From positions 3,100,001-3,164,000 of the forward strand of contig NZ_CP060789.1 in NCBI RefSeq assembly GCF_014489575.1: a DNA stretch of 64,000 nt, read 5' to 3'. This DNA comes from Tessaracoccus defluvii. Its GTDB lineage: Bacteria > Actinomycetota > Actinomycetes > Propionibacteriales > Propionibacteriaceae. How positions within the stretch are numbered: the stretch's first letter is position 1; the number at the start of each line of letters is the position of its first letter. Both the position numbers and the translations under genes were made by a program. Shown here piece after piece: positions 56,048-64,000 of this stretch. The notes under the pieces are model-generated. The model was not told where the DNA came from and did not search any database. It worked only from the letters and a program-made list of their open reading frames with translations.

Positions 56048-57616
56048 GTGGCGGCAGTGACGGCGGTGACCATTAGTTATTTGCTCGCGGAGACCATCAT
56101 CAGGTTGGAGGCCCGGTCCGTCTCCGTGACCGATCCGTTCCGCGGTGGAGGGACGACTACACGGGTCGAGGATCTGAGGATCGAACGGGCCACGGTCGCC
56201 GATGCGAACGACCGTGTCACCGTCGAACTGTTCCGGGGCGACCGGGAAGTAACCGCAAGCCTCACTCCTGACGGTCGGCTGGCGTCGCTCGAGTACAACT
56301 CGGCGGCAGTCGGGAACCGGGTGGTGACTGGTGTTGCGAAGCTCATCGCCTTCGTCGGCTCGTTGGCATTGTCCGCGGCGGGAGGCACGTCCATCATCTC
56401 ATCGCTGCACGAACGGCGAGTGGGACGGGTACCCGCCGGCCAGGAGGACACCCGGGAGACGGCCGAAGAAGCCTGGAAGCGAGAGCACCTGCCCGAGGAT
56501 GAACTGCACGCCAGCTACCTCGCCCTGCACGCAGACGCGTCGAAGCAACTCGCAGAGCTACGCCGTGGGATGGTGGAGTCGACGGACCTGGCGGACCTTC
56601 GCGTGCTCAGGACCCGCGCTGCGACCGTCGAGCAGGTCGTCAAGCAGGCGGCAGATGAGATCTCCCGACTGGTCCAGTTCAAAGGCGTGTGGCGTGAGTC
56701 GAAGCGGACCTGTGTCACAACGGAGCTACGGACCCTCGTACGCTTCGCCGACATCCCACGGCGGCAGGCCGCAGACCTCACCCCGCCAGACACGACCAGC
56801 CTGTCGGGTCGAGCCGAAGAGCTGTGGCGCGACTACGGCATCCTCCTCGAGGTTCGCTCCTCGCGATGGCAGACGGCGACCCCGACGCTGCGCGATGCGA
56901 AGGCGTCGGACCCCGGTTCCAACGCCAAGGGGACCCTCGTCGTCTGGCGCGTCCCGCGCGAAGTCGAACTCTGGACATGGAAGCGTGGGGACTCGGGTGG
57001 CGGGCCAGAACTCCTCAGCCGCGAGGTGATCTGGGTCTGCGACGAGGATTCCCCGCGCAGTCAGCTGCGACTCACCACCGCCATCTTCGGCAACCACGGG
57101 GGACGTCTGGAGTTCAACGACGACGGCCAGCCCGGGGTGCTCACCCAGTCGCATGAGTCAGCCGCCGGGGCTTTCGTCGACGCCCTGGGCGGAGCCTCCG
57201 AGGCGGCCGTCGGAGCCGTGGGGAAGGCCAAGGAGGCCGTCGAGGCGCTCAACGCGCTCAGGGACAGTGGCGCAGAACGTGCCAGGGCGGCTGCGGCCCG
57301 TGACCTCGAGATCGCTAAGAACCGGGTCGAACTGGCAGGGGTGAATGCCACCGCGGACGACTACGCGGAGTTGCAGAGGTTGAAGCAGGCGGTGGAGCTG
57401 CAGACGGCCCGCGGCGAGCTCGAGCCCGCCTCTCCTGATCCGTTGGCCGGGATGAAGCGCGAGTTGGAGCGGCTCAAGATGGAGAACGCCATCACCGCCG
57501 AGAGACGGGCTGCTCAGGACCCGGGCTCGCCTGAGCAGCCTGGACAGGTCGTGAAGCTGGAACTCGACCTGCGGCTTGCCAACGCTGATGTGGTCAAGTC
57601 CAGTGGAGTGGTGTAG
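56048..57616 (+). CDS. Unrecognised protein: N-terminal beta domain, one membrane helix, coiled coil
   Basis: This 522-residue protein starts at GTG 56048; the upstream 55908-56047 contains nothing clear. Residues about 9-85 look like beta strands (RLEARSVSVTDPFRGGGTT, VTVELFRGDREVTASLTPDG); 92-118 is one hydrophobic helix (VVTGVAKLIAFVGSLALSAA); a soluble middle with Trp-rich patches (VWRVPREVELWTWKRGDSGG) follows to about 370; about 405-500 is a long Ala/Glu/Lys/Arg-rich coiled coil (ARAAAARDLEIAKNRVELAG). GC and codon use are slightly lower than the neighbours. I recognise no family. It stands alone next to an IS630 relic. Confidence 0.6.
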   Translation: MAAVTAVTISYLLAETIIRLEARSVSVTDPFRGGGTTTRVEDLRIERATVADANDRVTVELFRGDREVTASLTPDGRLASLEYNSAAVGNRVVTGVAKLIAFVGSLALSAAGGTSIISSLHERRVGRVPAGQEDTRETAEEAWKREHLPEDELHASYLALHADASKQLAELRRGMVESTDLADLRVLRTRAATVEQVVKQAADEISRLVQFKGVWRESKRTCVTTELRTLVRFADIPRRQAADLTPPDTTSLSGRAEELWRDYGILLEVRSSRWQTATPTLRDAKASDPGSNAKGTLVVWRVPREVELWTWKRGDSGGGPELLSREVIWVCDEDSPRSQLRLTTAIFGNHGGRLEFNDDGQPGVLTQSHESAAGAFVDALGGASEAAVGAVGKAKEAVEALNALRDSGAERARAAAARDLEIAKNRVELAGVNATADDYAELQRLKQAVELQTARGELEPASPDPLAGMKRELERLKMENAITAERRAAQDPGSPEQPGQVVKLELDLRLANADVVKSSGVV

Positions 57617-57849
57617 CGGTTCCTTCGTCTAGGCGGTGAGGGGCGAGGGGTTCGGCGGCCGTCCAGACGCCTTGGTCTGGCGGCGTACGTACTCATCCTC
57701 AGAGGGGCGACCCGGTAGCTACGGCCAGTCAGGGTCCCGAGGGTAGCTCGCGTCGATCGCGTCGTTGACGCGACTCCACCTGCATGGCGTTCCTGAGAAC
57801 CCCCCACACGCCGATCCCTGTGGCTCGGCGTTGAACTGAGCTTACGTTT

Positions 57850-58330
57850 GTGGTCGATCTTGGCAAGGATTTTCGTCTGGAGTCTTGGTCCAAATAAACG
57901 GGTGTTCCAGCCGTTGATGAATCCGCGGATCTTGCCGATCAGCTCGCGGACTGAGTCGAAGGTGCCACGTCGGATGGATTGGCGTTCGATGATGCCGAAC
58001 CACACTTCGACCAGGTTCAACCATAATCCCGAGGTCGGGGTGAAATGGACCCGGACACGCGGGTTGGCGGGGAGCCAGTCACGGATCTCGACTCGCGGGG
58101 TGCGGGTTCAGTGCCTGGATCTGGGACTTCTCATCGACGCACAACACGACCGCGTTCTCCGGCGGGGCCAGGTACAGCCCAAAGACATCGATGACCTCCT
58201 CGATCTGGGCGGCCAGCGTCGCTCGCTGCTGCCTGGTGGTGCGCAGCGATACGGCCAGGTTGGGGCAGGACCTGCTCGGCGGCTGGCCGTGTCCCTATCA
58301 GCGGTCAGCTGGCGCTACCAGGCCCGGTGA
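57850..58330 (-). mobile_element. IS630-family transposase relic
   Basis: Reverse-strand fragments match an IS630-type DDE transposase in several frames: [20 protein letters not shown] then [12 protein letters not shown] (first Asp of the DDE triad), then after a gap RVRVHFTPTSGLWLNLVEVW, FGIIERQSIRRGTFDSVREL and, in another frame, PFIWTKTPDE and the tail AKIDHKRKLSS. The block between QALN and the DWLPANPRV part (usually about 80 residues with the second Asp) is missing, and at least two frame shifts follow. It is non-functional. The 57617-57849 and 58331-58421 flanks hold no gene; no clear terminal inverted repeats were found. Confidence 0.85.
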
Positions 58331-58421
58331 CAACACCCCCCGGATCATCAACGACAGGGGCAGTAAGTCATGCCGGGCCCGGCGACCGTAACCCCAATCT
58401 AGGGGCCTCGACCAAGGTAAC

Positions 58422-58457
58422 GGGGTGGTTGCGAGCCGATCGGCTCGCAACCACCCC
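58422..58457 (-). terminator. Perfect 36-bp palindrome ending the dhaK-dhaL operon
   Basis: Two exact 18-base arms (GGGGTGGTTGCGAGCCGA and its complement) meet without a loop, 13 bases beyond the dhaL stop. The hairpin is very stable and lies at the end of the minus-strand operon, with no U-tract. It may also stop transcription coming from the IS relic side. Confidence 0.7.
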
Positions 58458-58470
58458 CGCACGGGTGATC

Positions 58471-59085
58471 TCAGGCGTTTGCGGTGCGCCAGGCCTCCAG
58501 GAAGCGGAGGAACCCAGTGGCGCCCGGGTCCTGCAGGCCGATGCTGCGCTCCTGCAACCACGACGCGCGGCCGCGCCGGGACTGCAGTCCCGTCGAGCTC
58601 TCGACGCCGGCTGCGGCAGCGGCGATGGCTGCCTCGAGGGGGTTGTCGTCGGCACTGGTGAACGCGTCCGCGGCGGGGACCATCGCGTCGAGGATCGTCT
58701 TGTCGCCGACCTGGGACTTTCCTCGAGCCCCGATGGAGTCCGCGGCAGCCTTGACGAAGGGGCCGACGTGCTCCATGCCAACGCTCTCGACGTCACGGAG
58801 GGTCTTGGACCCGGCGAGCAGGCCACCGGCCACGAGCGCGGCCATGGTGGAGGGGTTGGCGTTGGCGAATGCCTTCGCACAGGCAAGCACCACCTCGCTG
58901 GGGGTTGCCGTCTCGGGCAGCTCGGCCAGCGCCTTGTCGACGGCTGCCGAGCCGGACGATGCCGTGATGCCCAGGTCGCCGTCACCGATGGCCTGATCGA
59001 GGTCGCCCAACTCGTCGGCGCACTTCACGAACTCGTGGAGACAAGCGCGGATGGCCTGGCTGAGGTTTGCGCCGCTGTTCGACAT
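58471..59085 (-). CDS. dhaL: Dihydroxyacetone kinase subunit L-like (ATP/ADP-binding subunit)
   Basis: This 204-residue all-helical nucleotide-binding subunit carries the Mg-binding motif LDQAIGDGDLGITASSGSAA (about 27-46), whose Asp residues hold the metal ions and nucleotide. Further family blocks: GGLLAGSKTLRDVESVGMEH and LDAMVPAADAFTSADDN. ATG 59085 was chosen since it follows the dhaK stop by one base and has GGAGG upstream within dhaK. It phosphorylates the sugar held by the K subunit. No dhaM (PTS donor) gene is here, so ATP-dependent or distant-partner operation are both open. Confidence 0.9.
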   Translation of the reverse strand: MSNSGANLSQAIRACLHEFVKCADELGDLDQAIGDGDLGITASSGSAAVDKALAELPETATPSEVVLACAKAFANANPSTMAALVAGGLLAGSKTLRDVESVGMEHVGPFVKAAADSIGARGKSQVGDKTILDAMVPAADAFTSADDNPLEAAIAAAAAGVESSTGLQSRRGRASWLQERSIGLQDPGATGFLRFLEAWRTANA

Positions 59086-59086
59086 C

Positions 59087-60088
59087 TCAGGCCTCCTGGA
59101 AGAACGGGGAGCGGGCGGGGGCGTTGAGCAGTGCAAGGCGCTCGTCGTTCAGCTTCAGCAGCGAGATCGATGCGCCGGCCATCTCGAGGCTCGTCGCGTA
59201 CTCACCGATGTACCGCTTGCTGATCGTGATCCCCTTCGCCGAGAGCATCTGGTGGACCTTCCGGTAGAGGACGTAGAGCTCCTCGAGGGGGGTGGCACCA
59301 AGGCCGTTCACCAGCACGGCGACGTCGTCACCCTCGGTGAGGCTGAGGTCGGTGGCCAGCGGCTCAAGGATGTGCTCGACGATGGCGTCAGCAGACTCGA
59401 GCTCGCCGCGGTGAATGCCCGGTTCGCCATGGATGCCGATGCCGATCTCCATCTCGTTCTCGGCCAGCTCGAAGCTCGGCTTGCCCGTGGTGGGGAGGAT
59501 GGTGGGCGTCAGGCCGACGCCCATCGTTGCGGTGTTCTCGATGATGTCCTCGGCGACGGCGGCAACCTGCTCCAGGTCGTCGCCCCGCTCTGCGGCTGCA
59601 CCGGCGGCCTTGAAGGCGAACAGGATCCCGGCGACCCCGCGGCGGTCGGTGGCCCGTTCACGAGGCTGGCTGGCGACGTCGTCTCGACCGAGGACGGTCC
59701 TGGTCTCGATGTCGTCCAGCTCGGCGAGGTCTGCGGCGAGGTCGAAGTTGAACACGTCGCCCCCGTAGTTCCCGTAGAGGTACAGCACGCCGGCGCCACC
59801 GCTGACGGCCCTGGTCGCCTCGTGGATCTGCGCGGAAGACGGGGAGGAGAAGACGTTGCCGATGGCGACGCCGTCGCACAGGCCCGCGCCGACGTATCCC
59901 TTGAACAGCGGGAGGTGGCCGGAGCCGCCACCGGTGACGATGCCCACCTTGCCGCTGACGGGCGCATCCGCGCGCACCAGGATGCGCTTGTCCTCGCCGG
60001 GCGTCTTCACGAGTTCCGGATGGGCCAGCAGGATGCCCTCGACGAACTCGTCGACGAAATCCGCCGGATCGTTGATGATCTTCTTCAT
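59087..60088 (-). CDS. dhaK: Dihydroxyacetone kinase subunit K-like (substrate-binding subunit)
   Basis: This 333-residue subunit starts at ATG 60088 (GGAG 6 bases upstream; a TTG 12 bases earlier is less likely). Substrate residues are conserved: His58 in GGGSGHLPLFKGYVG, Asp111 in YGNYGGDVFNF and the covalent His220 in MEIGIGIHGEPG. Position 59-62 (LPLF) differs from the EPAH/EPAL of classic DhaK, which may alter substrate choice; relatives act on dihydroxyacetone or on four-carbon ketoses such as erythrulose. Operon with a ribose-type importer suggests a sugar imported as such. Confidence 0.9.
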   Translation of the reverse strand: MKKIINDPADFVDEFVEGILLAHPELVKTPGEDKRILVRADAPVSGKVGIVTGGGSGHLPLFKGYVGAGLCDGVAIGNVFSSPSSAQIHEATRAVSGGAGVLYLYGNYGGDVFNFDLAADLAELDDIETRTVLGRDDVASQPRERATDRRGVAGILFAFKAAGAAAERGDDLEQVAAVAEDIIENTATMGVGLTPTILPTTGKPSFELAENEMEIGIGIHGEPGIHRGELESADAIVEHILEPLATDLSLTEGDDVAVLVNGLGATPLEELYVLYRKVHQMLSAKGITISKRYIGEYATSLEMAGASISLLKLNDERLALLNAPARSPFFQEA

Positions 60089-60109
60089 TTCTTTCTCCAA
60101 TGTGAGGGT

Positions 60110-61168
60110 CTAGTTGCTGGCTGCGACGGCGCGTGTGGCCGGTTTGGCTCTGAGGCCGCGCCAGTTGATGGCATCGATGACCATGACGGCGACCAGGATC
60201 ACGCCCTGCGCGATCGCGTACTGGTAGGAGGACAGGCGCAGCGCCGTGAAGCCGCTGGAGACGACCTGCAGCGTGATGGTGGCCAGCACCACACCTGCCA
60301 CGGACGCGAACCCGCCGTTGGGGTTGGTTCCGCCAAGGACGGCGATGACGATGACGAGAAGGACGTAGGACGCCCCATAGTCAGCGGAGGCCGTCGGGTT
60401 CCTCGCCAGGAAGAGGAACCCGGCGAGGCCGCCGAGTGCACCACCGACGGCGTAGCTACCGATGAGAACCGCCTTGCTCCGGATTCCGGAGAATCGTGCG
60501 GCGACCGGGTTGGCTCCCTGCAACTCGATCTTGCGGCCGAGAGTCGTGGAGTTGACCAGGAAAGCGATCACGACTGCGGCCACGAGGAACACGAGGAACA
60601 GCAGCGGGACGGGTCCGACGGCCATCTTCCCGAAGGTGGTGAAGGTGGCAGGCGCGCCGTAGAGGGTGCTGCCACCTGTCCAGACGATCGCGATGCCGTT
60701 GAGCACCTGCATCGTTCCGAGGGTCGCGAGGATGGGTGTGATTCCGACGATGCCGATCAGGACGCCGTTGAGCAACCCACACCCGACGCCGACCAGGATG
60801 CCGACCACGAGAACCGGGATGGCCATGGCCTCGTTGAAGCCCTCGGCGCGCCCGACCAGCGCCGTGAACATCGTGGACATCGTGATGGCGGACAGGTTGG
60901 CGATTGACACGAGGGACAGGTCGATCCCGCCGGTGAGCATGGCCAGCATCATGGCGATGGCGATCACCCCGATCTCGGGGGAGGCCACCATGATGTTCTG
61001 CAGGTTCAGCGGCCCCAGGAAGACCTTCGGGTTGAGGAACGCGAAGACCGAGAAGGCGACGACGAGGACGAGGACCATCCGCAGCACGCTCCGGTTGCCC
61101 TGTGCCCTTTCGATGAATCCACGGACGACCGAGTCGACGCGCTTGTTGGCATCTGTGAGGTTCGTCAT
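60110..61168 (-). CDS. Ribose-type (CUT2) ABC sugar permease 2
   Basis: This 352-residue permease with eight to ten helices is of the RbsC/branched-chain class; family block ALTVTGGIDLS-like is seen as MLAMLTGGIDLSLVSIANLS, with ILATLGTMQVLNGIAIVWTG and VIAVLGGTNPNGG. ATG 61168 was chosen because GAGGCCTGAGA precedes it and two bases separate it from the upstream permease stop. It is one of two different permeases in this operon, as in rhamnose (RhaP/RhaQ) or Lsr-type importers. Confidence 0.93.
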   Translation of the reverse strand: MTNLTDANKRVDSVVRGFIERAQGNRSVLRMVLVLVVAFSVFAFLNPKVFLGPLNLQNIMVASPEIGVIAIAMMLAMLTGGIDLSLVSIANLSAITMSTMFTALVGRAEGFNEAMAIPVLVVGILVGVGCGLLNGVLIGIVGITPILATLGTMQVLNGIAIVWTGGSTLYGAPATFTTFGKMAVGPVPLLFLVFLVAAVVIAFLVNSTTLGRKIELQGANPVAARFSGIRSKAVLIGSYAVGGALGGLAGFLFLARNPTASADYGASYVLLVIVIAVLGGTNPNGGFASVAGVVLATITLQVVSSGFTALRLSSYQYAIAQGVILVAVMVIDAINWRGLRAKPATRAVAASN

Positions 61169-61170
61169 TC

Positions 61171-62226
61171 TCAGGCCTCCTTTCCTTGGGTGGCAGTGGC
61201 GAGTTCGACAGCGTCCTCCACTGAGTGGACCCGCTGCGCCTTCTTGCGGGCCGAGATGGCCTGAATCCCGACGCCTACGATCAGCAGGATGCCCACCGCG
61301 GCGCGGAGCCAGGCACTGGGGACACCCACCAGCAACAGGCTGTTGTTGATCACCTGAATTAGGAGGACACCGAGGACGGTGCCGCCGACCGAACCCCGCC
61401 CACCGAAGATGGACGCACCGCCGAGGACGACCGCCGCGATGATGTCGAGTTCGCCGCCGACGAGATCCTGCGGGTTGGCAGCCCGGCTCATGGTGATGTG
61501 GGCAACACCAGCCATGGAGGCGATGACGCCGACCAGGACGTAGGTGAGGATCTGGGTGCGCACGACGCGGAAGCCGGCCCGGTGGGCGCCGACGTAGTCG
61601 TCGCCGATGGCGTAGAGGGACCGTCCGAACATCGTCCACTTGAGTACCGCCCACACGACCACCGTGGCGATGACCGCCAGCACGACGAGCGAATGGAGGT
61701 TGGCCCTTCCGGTGGACGTCGTGAGTTCGATGATGTTGACGGTGGAGAGCGCGGCCATGCTCGGTGGCAGGTCGGGGAAGTACTTGGCCCCGACGTAGGT
61801 GAGCATGAGGCCGAAGAACACCCCCTGCGTGCCCAGCGTGACGATGAGGGTTGGCAGCCGGAAGCGGGCGATGACGACACCGTTGACAAGGCCGAGGGTG
61901 GCTCCGATGGCGGCCGCGATGGCAAAGACGGCCACGATCGGAAGGTCGGTGCCGGTCTTGAGCAGGATCGTCACGGTCGTGTAGGCGGACGCGATGGCGA
62001 CCACCGGGAACGACACGTCGATTCCGCCCGAGACGATGACCAGCAGGACGGCCAGCGCCAGGATCATGGGCACCGTCGCGCTCCGCAGGATGGCGAAGGC
62101 GGTGTTGGCCGTGAAGAACACCGGGTTCAGCAGCGACATCGCGATGACGATGGCGAGCAGGACGAGGAACAGCGTCCCCTCGTTGTTGCGTCCCTGCAGC
62201 TTGCGCAGGGTCTGTCCGAAGTTCAT
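61171..62226 (-). CDS. Ribose-type (CUT2) ABC sugar permease 1
   Basis: This 351-residue permease is of the same class: LAVLLVIVSGGIDVSFPVVA, LPTLIVTLGTQGVFFGLML, AAVVLGGASIFGGRGSVGGT. ATG 62226 lies one base after the ATPase stop. The tail SARKKAQRVHSVEDAVELAT is hydrophilic. With 60110-61168 it forms a heterodimeric channel; such pairs occur in importers for rhamnose, autoinducer-2 or polyols. Confidence 0.93.
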   Translation of the reverse strand: MNFGQTLRKLQGRNNEGTLFLVLLAIVIAMSLLNPVFFTANTAFAILRSATVPMILALAVLLVIVSGGIDVSFPVVAIASAYTTVTILLKTGTDLPIVAVFAIAAAIGATLGLVNGVVIARFRLPTLIVTLGTQGVFFGLMLTYVGAKYFPDLPPSMAALSTVNIIELTTSTGRANLHSLVVLAVIATVVVWAVLKWTMFGRSLYAIGDDYVGAHRAGFRVVRTQILTYVLVGVIASMAGVAHITMSRAANPQDLVGGELDIIAAVVLGGASIFGGRGSVGGTVLGVLLIQVINNSLLLVGVPSAWLRAAVGILLIVGVGIQAISARKKAQRVHSVEDAVELATATQGKEA

Positions 62227-62227
62227 G

Positions 62228-63760
62228 TCAGGCCGCCATGCTCTCTTGGATGCGTTCAACCGAGACGTCGTCGCCCCGGAGTTCCGTGGTGATCCGACCC
62301 TTGGTGACGACGAGGACCCGGTGGCAGCAGGCCACCAGTTCCGGCTCGTCGTCCGAGATGACGATGATGGCCATCCCCTCGGAGGCCTGTTCGCGCAGCA
62401 GTTCGAGGATCTGCTCCTTCGAGCCCACGTCGACGCCCACCGTCGGGCCGTTGAGGATGAGGACCTTCGGCTTGGTGGCAAGCCACTTCGCGAGGACGAC
62501 GCGCTGAGCGTTGCCGCCGGACAGAGTCCTCACCGCGGCCTTGGCGTTCGGCGCCTTGATGCGCAGCTCCGTGAAGAGCCGGTGGATGGTGGCCTTCACC
62601 TTCCGGAAATCGAGCGTGTGCCACCGGGTGCGGTGCTGGTCGAGGGAGCCGGCTGTGATGTTGTCGGCGATGGACTTCTCGAGGAAGAGTCCCTGCGTGA
62701 GTCGGTCTTCGGGCACGTAGCCGATGCCCGCGGACACCGACCCGTTGATGCTGGAGAGCTCCACCCGCTCGCCGTCGACGAGGACTTCGCCTCGATCGGG
62801 GGGGAGCAGCCCGAACAGGGACTCGGCGATCTCCGTGCGCCCTGAGCCGAGCAGCCCGGTGACGCCGATGATCTCGCCCCGTCGGACGTCGAAGTTGACG
62901 TCCCAGAATGCCCCGTTGAGCGTGAGGTCCTTGACCTCCATGCACAGGGGGGACGACTCCGGAAGGTCGGAGACGATGCGGACGTCTTCGATGTCACGGC
63001 CGGTCATGTGGCGGGCGATGCTCCGCGTGTCGAATTCGGAGACGGGGCCGGTCTTGACCACCTTGCCGGATCGCATGATCGTCACCTGCTGGGAGATCTG
63101 GAGGATCTCGGTCAGCTTGTGGGAGACGAATACCAGCGCCACCCCGCGGTCCCGCAGTTGATCGACGATCTGGAACAGCCGCTTCACTTCCGTGTGCGTC
63201 AGGGCCGTCGTCGGCTCATCCATGAAGATGACGCGGGCGTCGCTGACGAGCGCGCGGCAGATGGCGGTGAGCTGCTTGTTCGCGACGGACAGCTCGCCCA
63301 CTTCGGCGTCCAGGTCGAGGTCGAGCTGGAGTTCGTCGACGATCGCCTTGGCCGTGGCCCTGGCGGCTCCCGACGTGTAGAACTTCTTCTGCACGGCAAT
63401 GGCCGATGTCAGCACGATGTTCTCCGCCACTGTGAGGCTGGGGAACAGGGAGAAGTCCTGGTAGATGACCTGAATGCCGCTCTCGATCGCCGACGTGGTG
63501 TTCATGTGGCGGTGGCTGGCGCCTTCGATGACGATCTCGCCCGAGTCCGGTGTCTCGGCGCCCGAGATGACCTTGATGAGGGTCGACTTCCCGCAGCCGT
63601 TCTCGCCTGCGAGGCAGTGGACCTCTCCCGGGTACAGGTCGAGGGACACGTCGTCGAGTGCCTGAACGCCTCCGAATCGCTTTGAGATTCCTCGCACGCT
63701 CAGGATTGGCTGCTTATCCCCGCCCGCTGCCTGGGCCGATGTCACGGGTTCCTGCTCCAC
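62228..63760 (-). CDS. Ribose-type ABC sugar importer ATPase (two nucleotide-binding domains)
   Basis: This 510-residue fused ATPase starts at GTG 63760, with the ribosome site GAGGAGGATCC; an upstream ATG (63796) lacks one. First domain: Walker A GENGCGKST, signature LSVANKQLTAICRALV, Walker B VIFMDEPTTALT. Second domain: degenerate Walker A GLLGSGRTE, signature LSGGNAQRVVLAKWL, VLILNGPTVGVDVGSKEQ, in which the Asp-Glu of Walker B reads NG, as usual for the weaker half in this family. It energises the two permeases downstream. Confidence 0.95.
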   Translation of the reverse strand: MEQEPVTSAQAAGGDKQPILSVRGISKRFGGVQALDDVSLDLYPGEVHCLAGENGCGKSTLIKVISGAETPDSGEIVIEGASHRHMNTTSAIESGIQVIYQDFSLFPSLTVAENIVLTSAIAVQKKFYTSGAARATAKAIVDELQLDLDLDAEVGELSVANKQLTAICRALVSDARVIFMDEPTTALTHTEVKRLFQIVDQLRDRGVALVFVSHKLTEILQISQQVTIMRSGKVVKTGPVSEFDTRSIARHMTGRDIEDVRIVSDLPESSPLCMEVKDLTLNGAFWDVNFDVRRGEIIGVTGLLGSGRTEIAESLFGLLPPDRGEVLVDGERVELSSINGSVSAGIGYVPEDRLTQGLFLEKSIADNITAGSLDQHRTRWHTLDFRKVKATIHRLFTELRIKAPNAKAAVRTLSGGNAQRVVLAKWLATKPKVLILNGPTVGVDVGSKEQILELLREQASEGMAIIVISDDEPELVACCHRVLVVTKGRITTELRGDDVSVERIQESMAA

Positions 63761-63782
63761 GGATCCTCCTCGTTCATCGCAG

Positions 63783-63810
63783 TTGGGGGTGCGCATGAGC
63801 GCACCCCCAA
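63783..63810 (-). terminator. Attenuator-like hairpin between binding protein and ATPase genes
   Basis: TTGGGGGTGCG-CATGAG-CGCACCCCCAA, an 11-bp perfect stem with a 6-base loop, stands 13 bases after the binding-protein stop and before the ATPase ribosome site. Partial termination or mRNA protection here would give more binding protein than ATPase, as often seen in ABC operons. Confidence 0.65.
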
Positions 63811-63823
63811 TGCGACGTGTTGG

Positions 63824-64000
63824 TCAGAAGTCGAACTGCGCTGCTGCTTCGGCGTCGGCAGCCACCTGGGCGGCGCCGACGAAGACGTTGTCGTAGCCCT
63901 CCATGGGCTGCAGGTCGTTGTAGCCCTCGATGCCGAGGTCGGTGCCGGCCTCGATGGTGCCTCCCTCGGCGAGGATCTTGGCGATCTGGAGCTGAGCCTC
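63824..64000 (-). CDS. Sugar-binding protein of the ribose-type importer, C-terminal end
   Basis: The last 58 residues are in the window: AQLQIAKILAEGGTIEAGTD, GIEGYNDLQPMEGYDNVF and the end ADAEAAAQFDF. The pattern of the final helix and the position at the operon head fit a periplasmic-binding-protein (type 1) lipoprotein feeding the two permeases; the N-terminus with lipobox lies outside. Family assigned from place and general character. Confidence 0.75.
   Translation of the reverse strand, partial: EAQLQIAKILAEGGTIEAGTDLGIEGYNDLQPMEGYDNVFVGAAQVAADAEAAAQFDF

Noticed and set aside
57514-58020. 168-codon minus-strand frame as an intact gene
   Set aside because: Only its first part matches the IS630 transposase; the rest runs off-frame into non-coding DNA, so it is part of a relic.
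59051-60907. 618-codon plus-strand frame opposite dhaK and the permease
   Set aside because: Antisense noise across two clearly coding minus-strand genes.
1-64000. CRISPR array, rRNA, full tRNA or prophage
   Set aside because: No regularly spaced repeats, no rRNA stretches, no complete cloverleaf and no phage structural genes were seen.

Overview
The window is high-GC DNA from an actinomycete (Actinomycetota). Evidence: GTG/TTG starts, ATGA stop/start overlaps, a SARP-type regulator, CUT1 sugar importers without their own ATPase, and HspR-type HAIR boxes. A CTGAG-CTTGTCGAAGGG repeat inside a gene hints at Propionibacteriaceae (Tessaracoccus-like); that family assignment is inference only. 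No rRNA, complete tRNA, CRISPR array or prophage was seen.

Region 1 (1-20.4 kb) is a glycoside-catabolism island. A partial ABC exporter overlaps a GH3 glucosidase, followed by a secreted divergent GH10 and an intracellular GH1 (all minus). A divergent nine-gene operon (5.6-17.4 kb, plus) encodes a sugar-binding lipoprotein, two CUT1 permeases, a TIM-barrel sugar isomerase-like protein, a Gfo/Idh/MocA oxidoreductase, a GH3, a nucleoside-hydrolase-like protein, a GH78 rhamnosidase and a LacI regulator. A second copy of the GH3-GH10 module follows, but its GH10 is reduced to a C-terminal stub joined to a second nucleoside-hydrolase-like gene at about 19,545. A tRNA 3'-end-like sequence with arm-type repeats at 20.48-20.57 kb may be the island edge. 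Together these look like extracellular trimming, ABC uptake and intracellular deglycosylation of a small glycoside.

Region 2 (20.6-31 kb) is mostly core or housekeeping: lipoproteins, a SARP/BTAD regulator behind a 20-bp palindrome, a rhodanese lipoprotein with a CsoR/CstR-like operator, hsp20 with two HAIR boxes, an atypical SDR, an AEC transporter and a nitronate monooxygenase.

Region 3 (31-49.3 kb): a PEP-synthase-like phosphotransferase with a TetR; then GH115 and mannonate dehydratase (uxuA); then a MFS symporter-GH3-GH78 operon under a LacI repressor with three matching operator-like sites, and a DUF4862-like gene. This looks like a second saccharide locus, probably for acidic and rhamnosylated oligosaccharides.

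Region 4 (49.2-58.4 kb): a LuxR/histidine-kinase pair with an MMPL exporter, an ABC-2/YhgE-like membrane protein with a divergent TetR, a decayed NAD-binding gene, an unrecognised 522-residue membrane/coiled-coil protein and an IS630 remnant.

Region 5 (58.4-64 kb, minus): a ribose-type ABC importer with two permeases plus dhaK-dhaL, which imports and phosphorylates a small ketose or polyol-derived sugar.

An important caveat: thirteen genes or gene starts are broken by frameshifts, and almost all are repaired by adding one G or C to a short G/C run. This is the pattern of uncorrected long-read homopolymer errors, so most of these genes are probably intact in the organism. I annotate them as single genes across the break.
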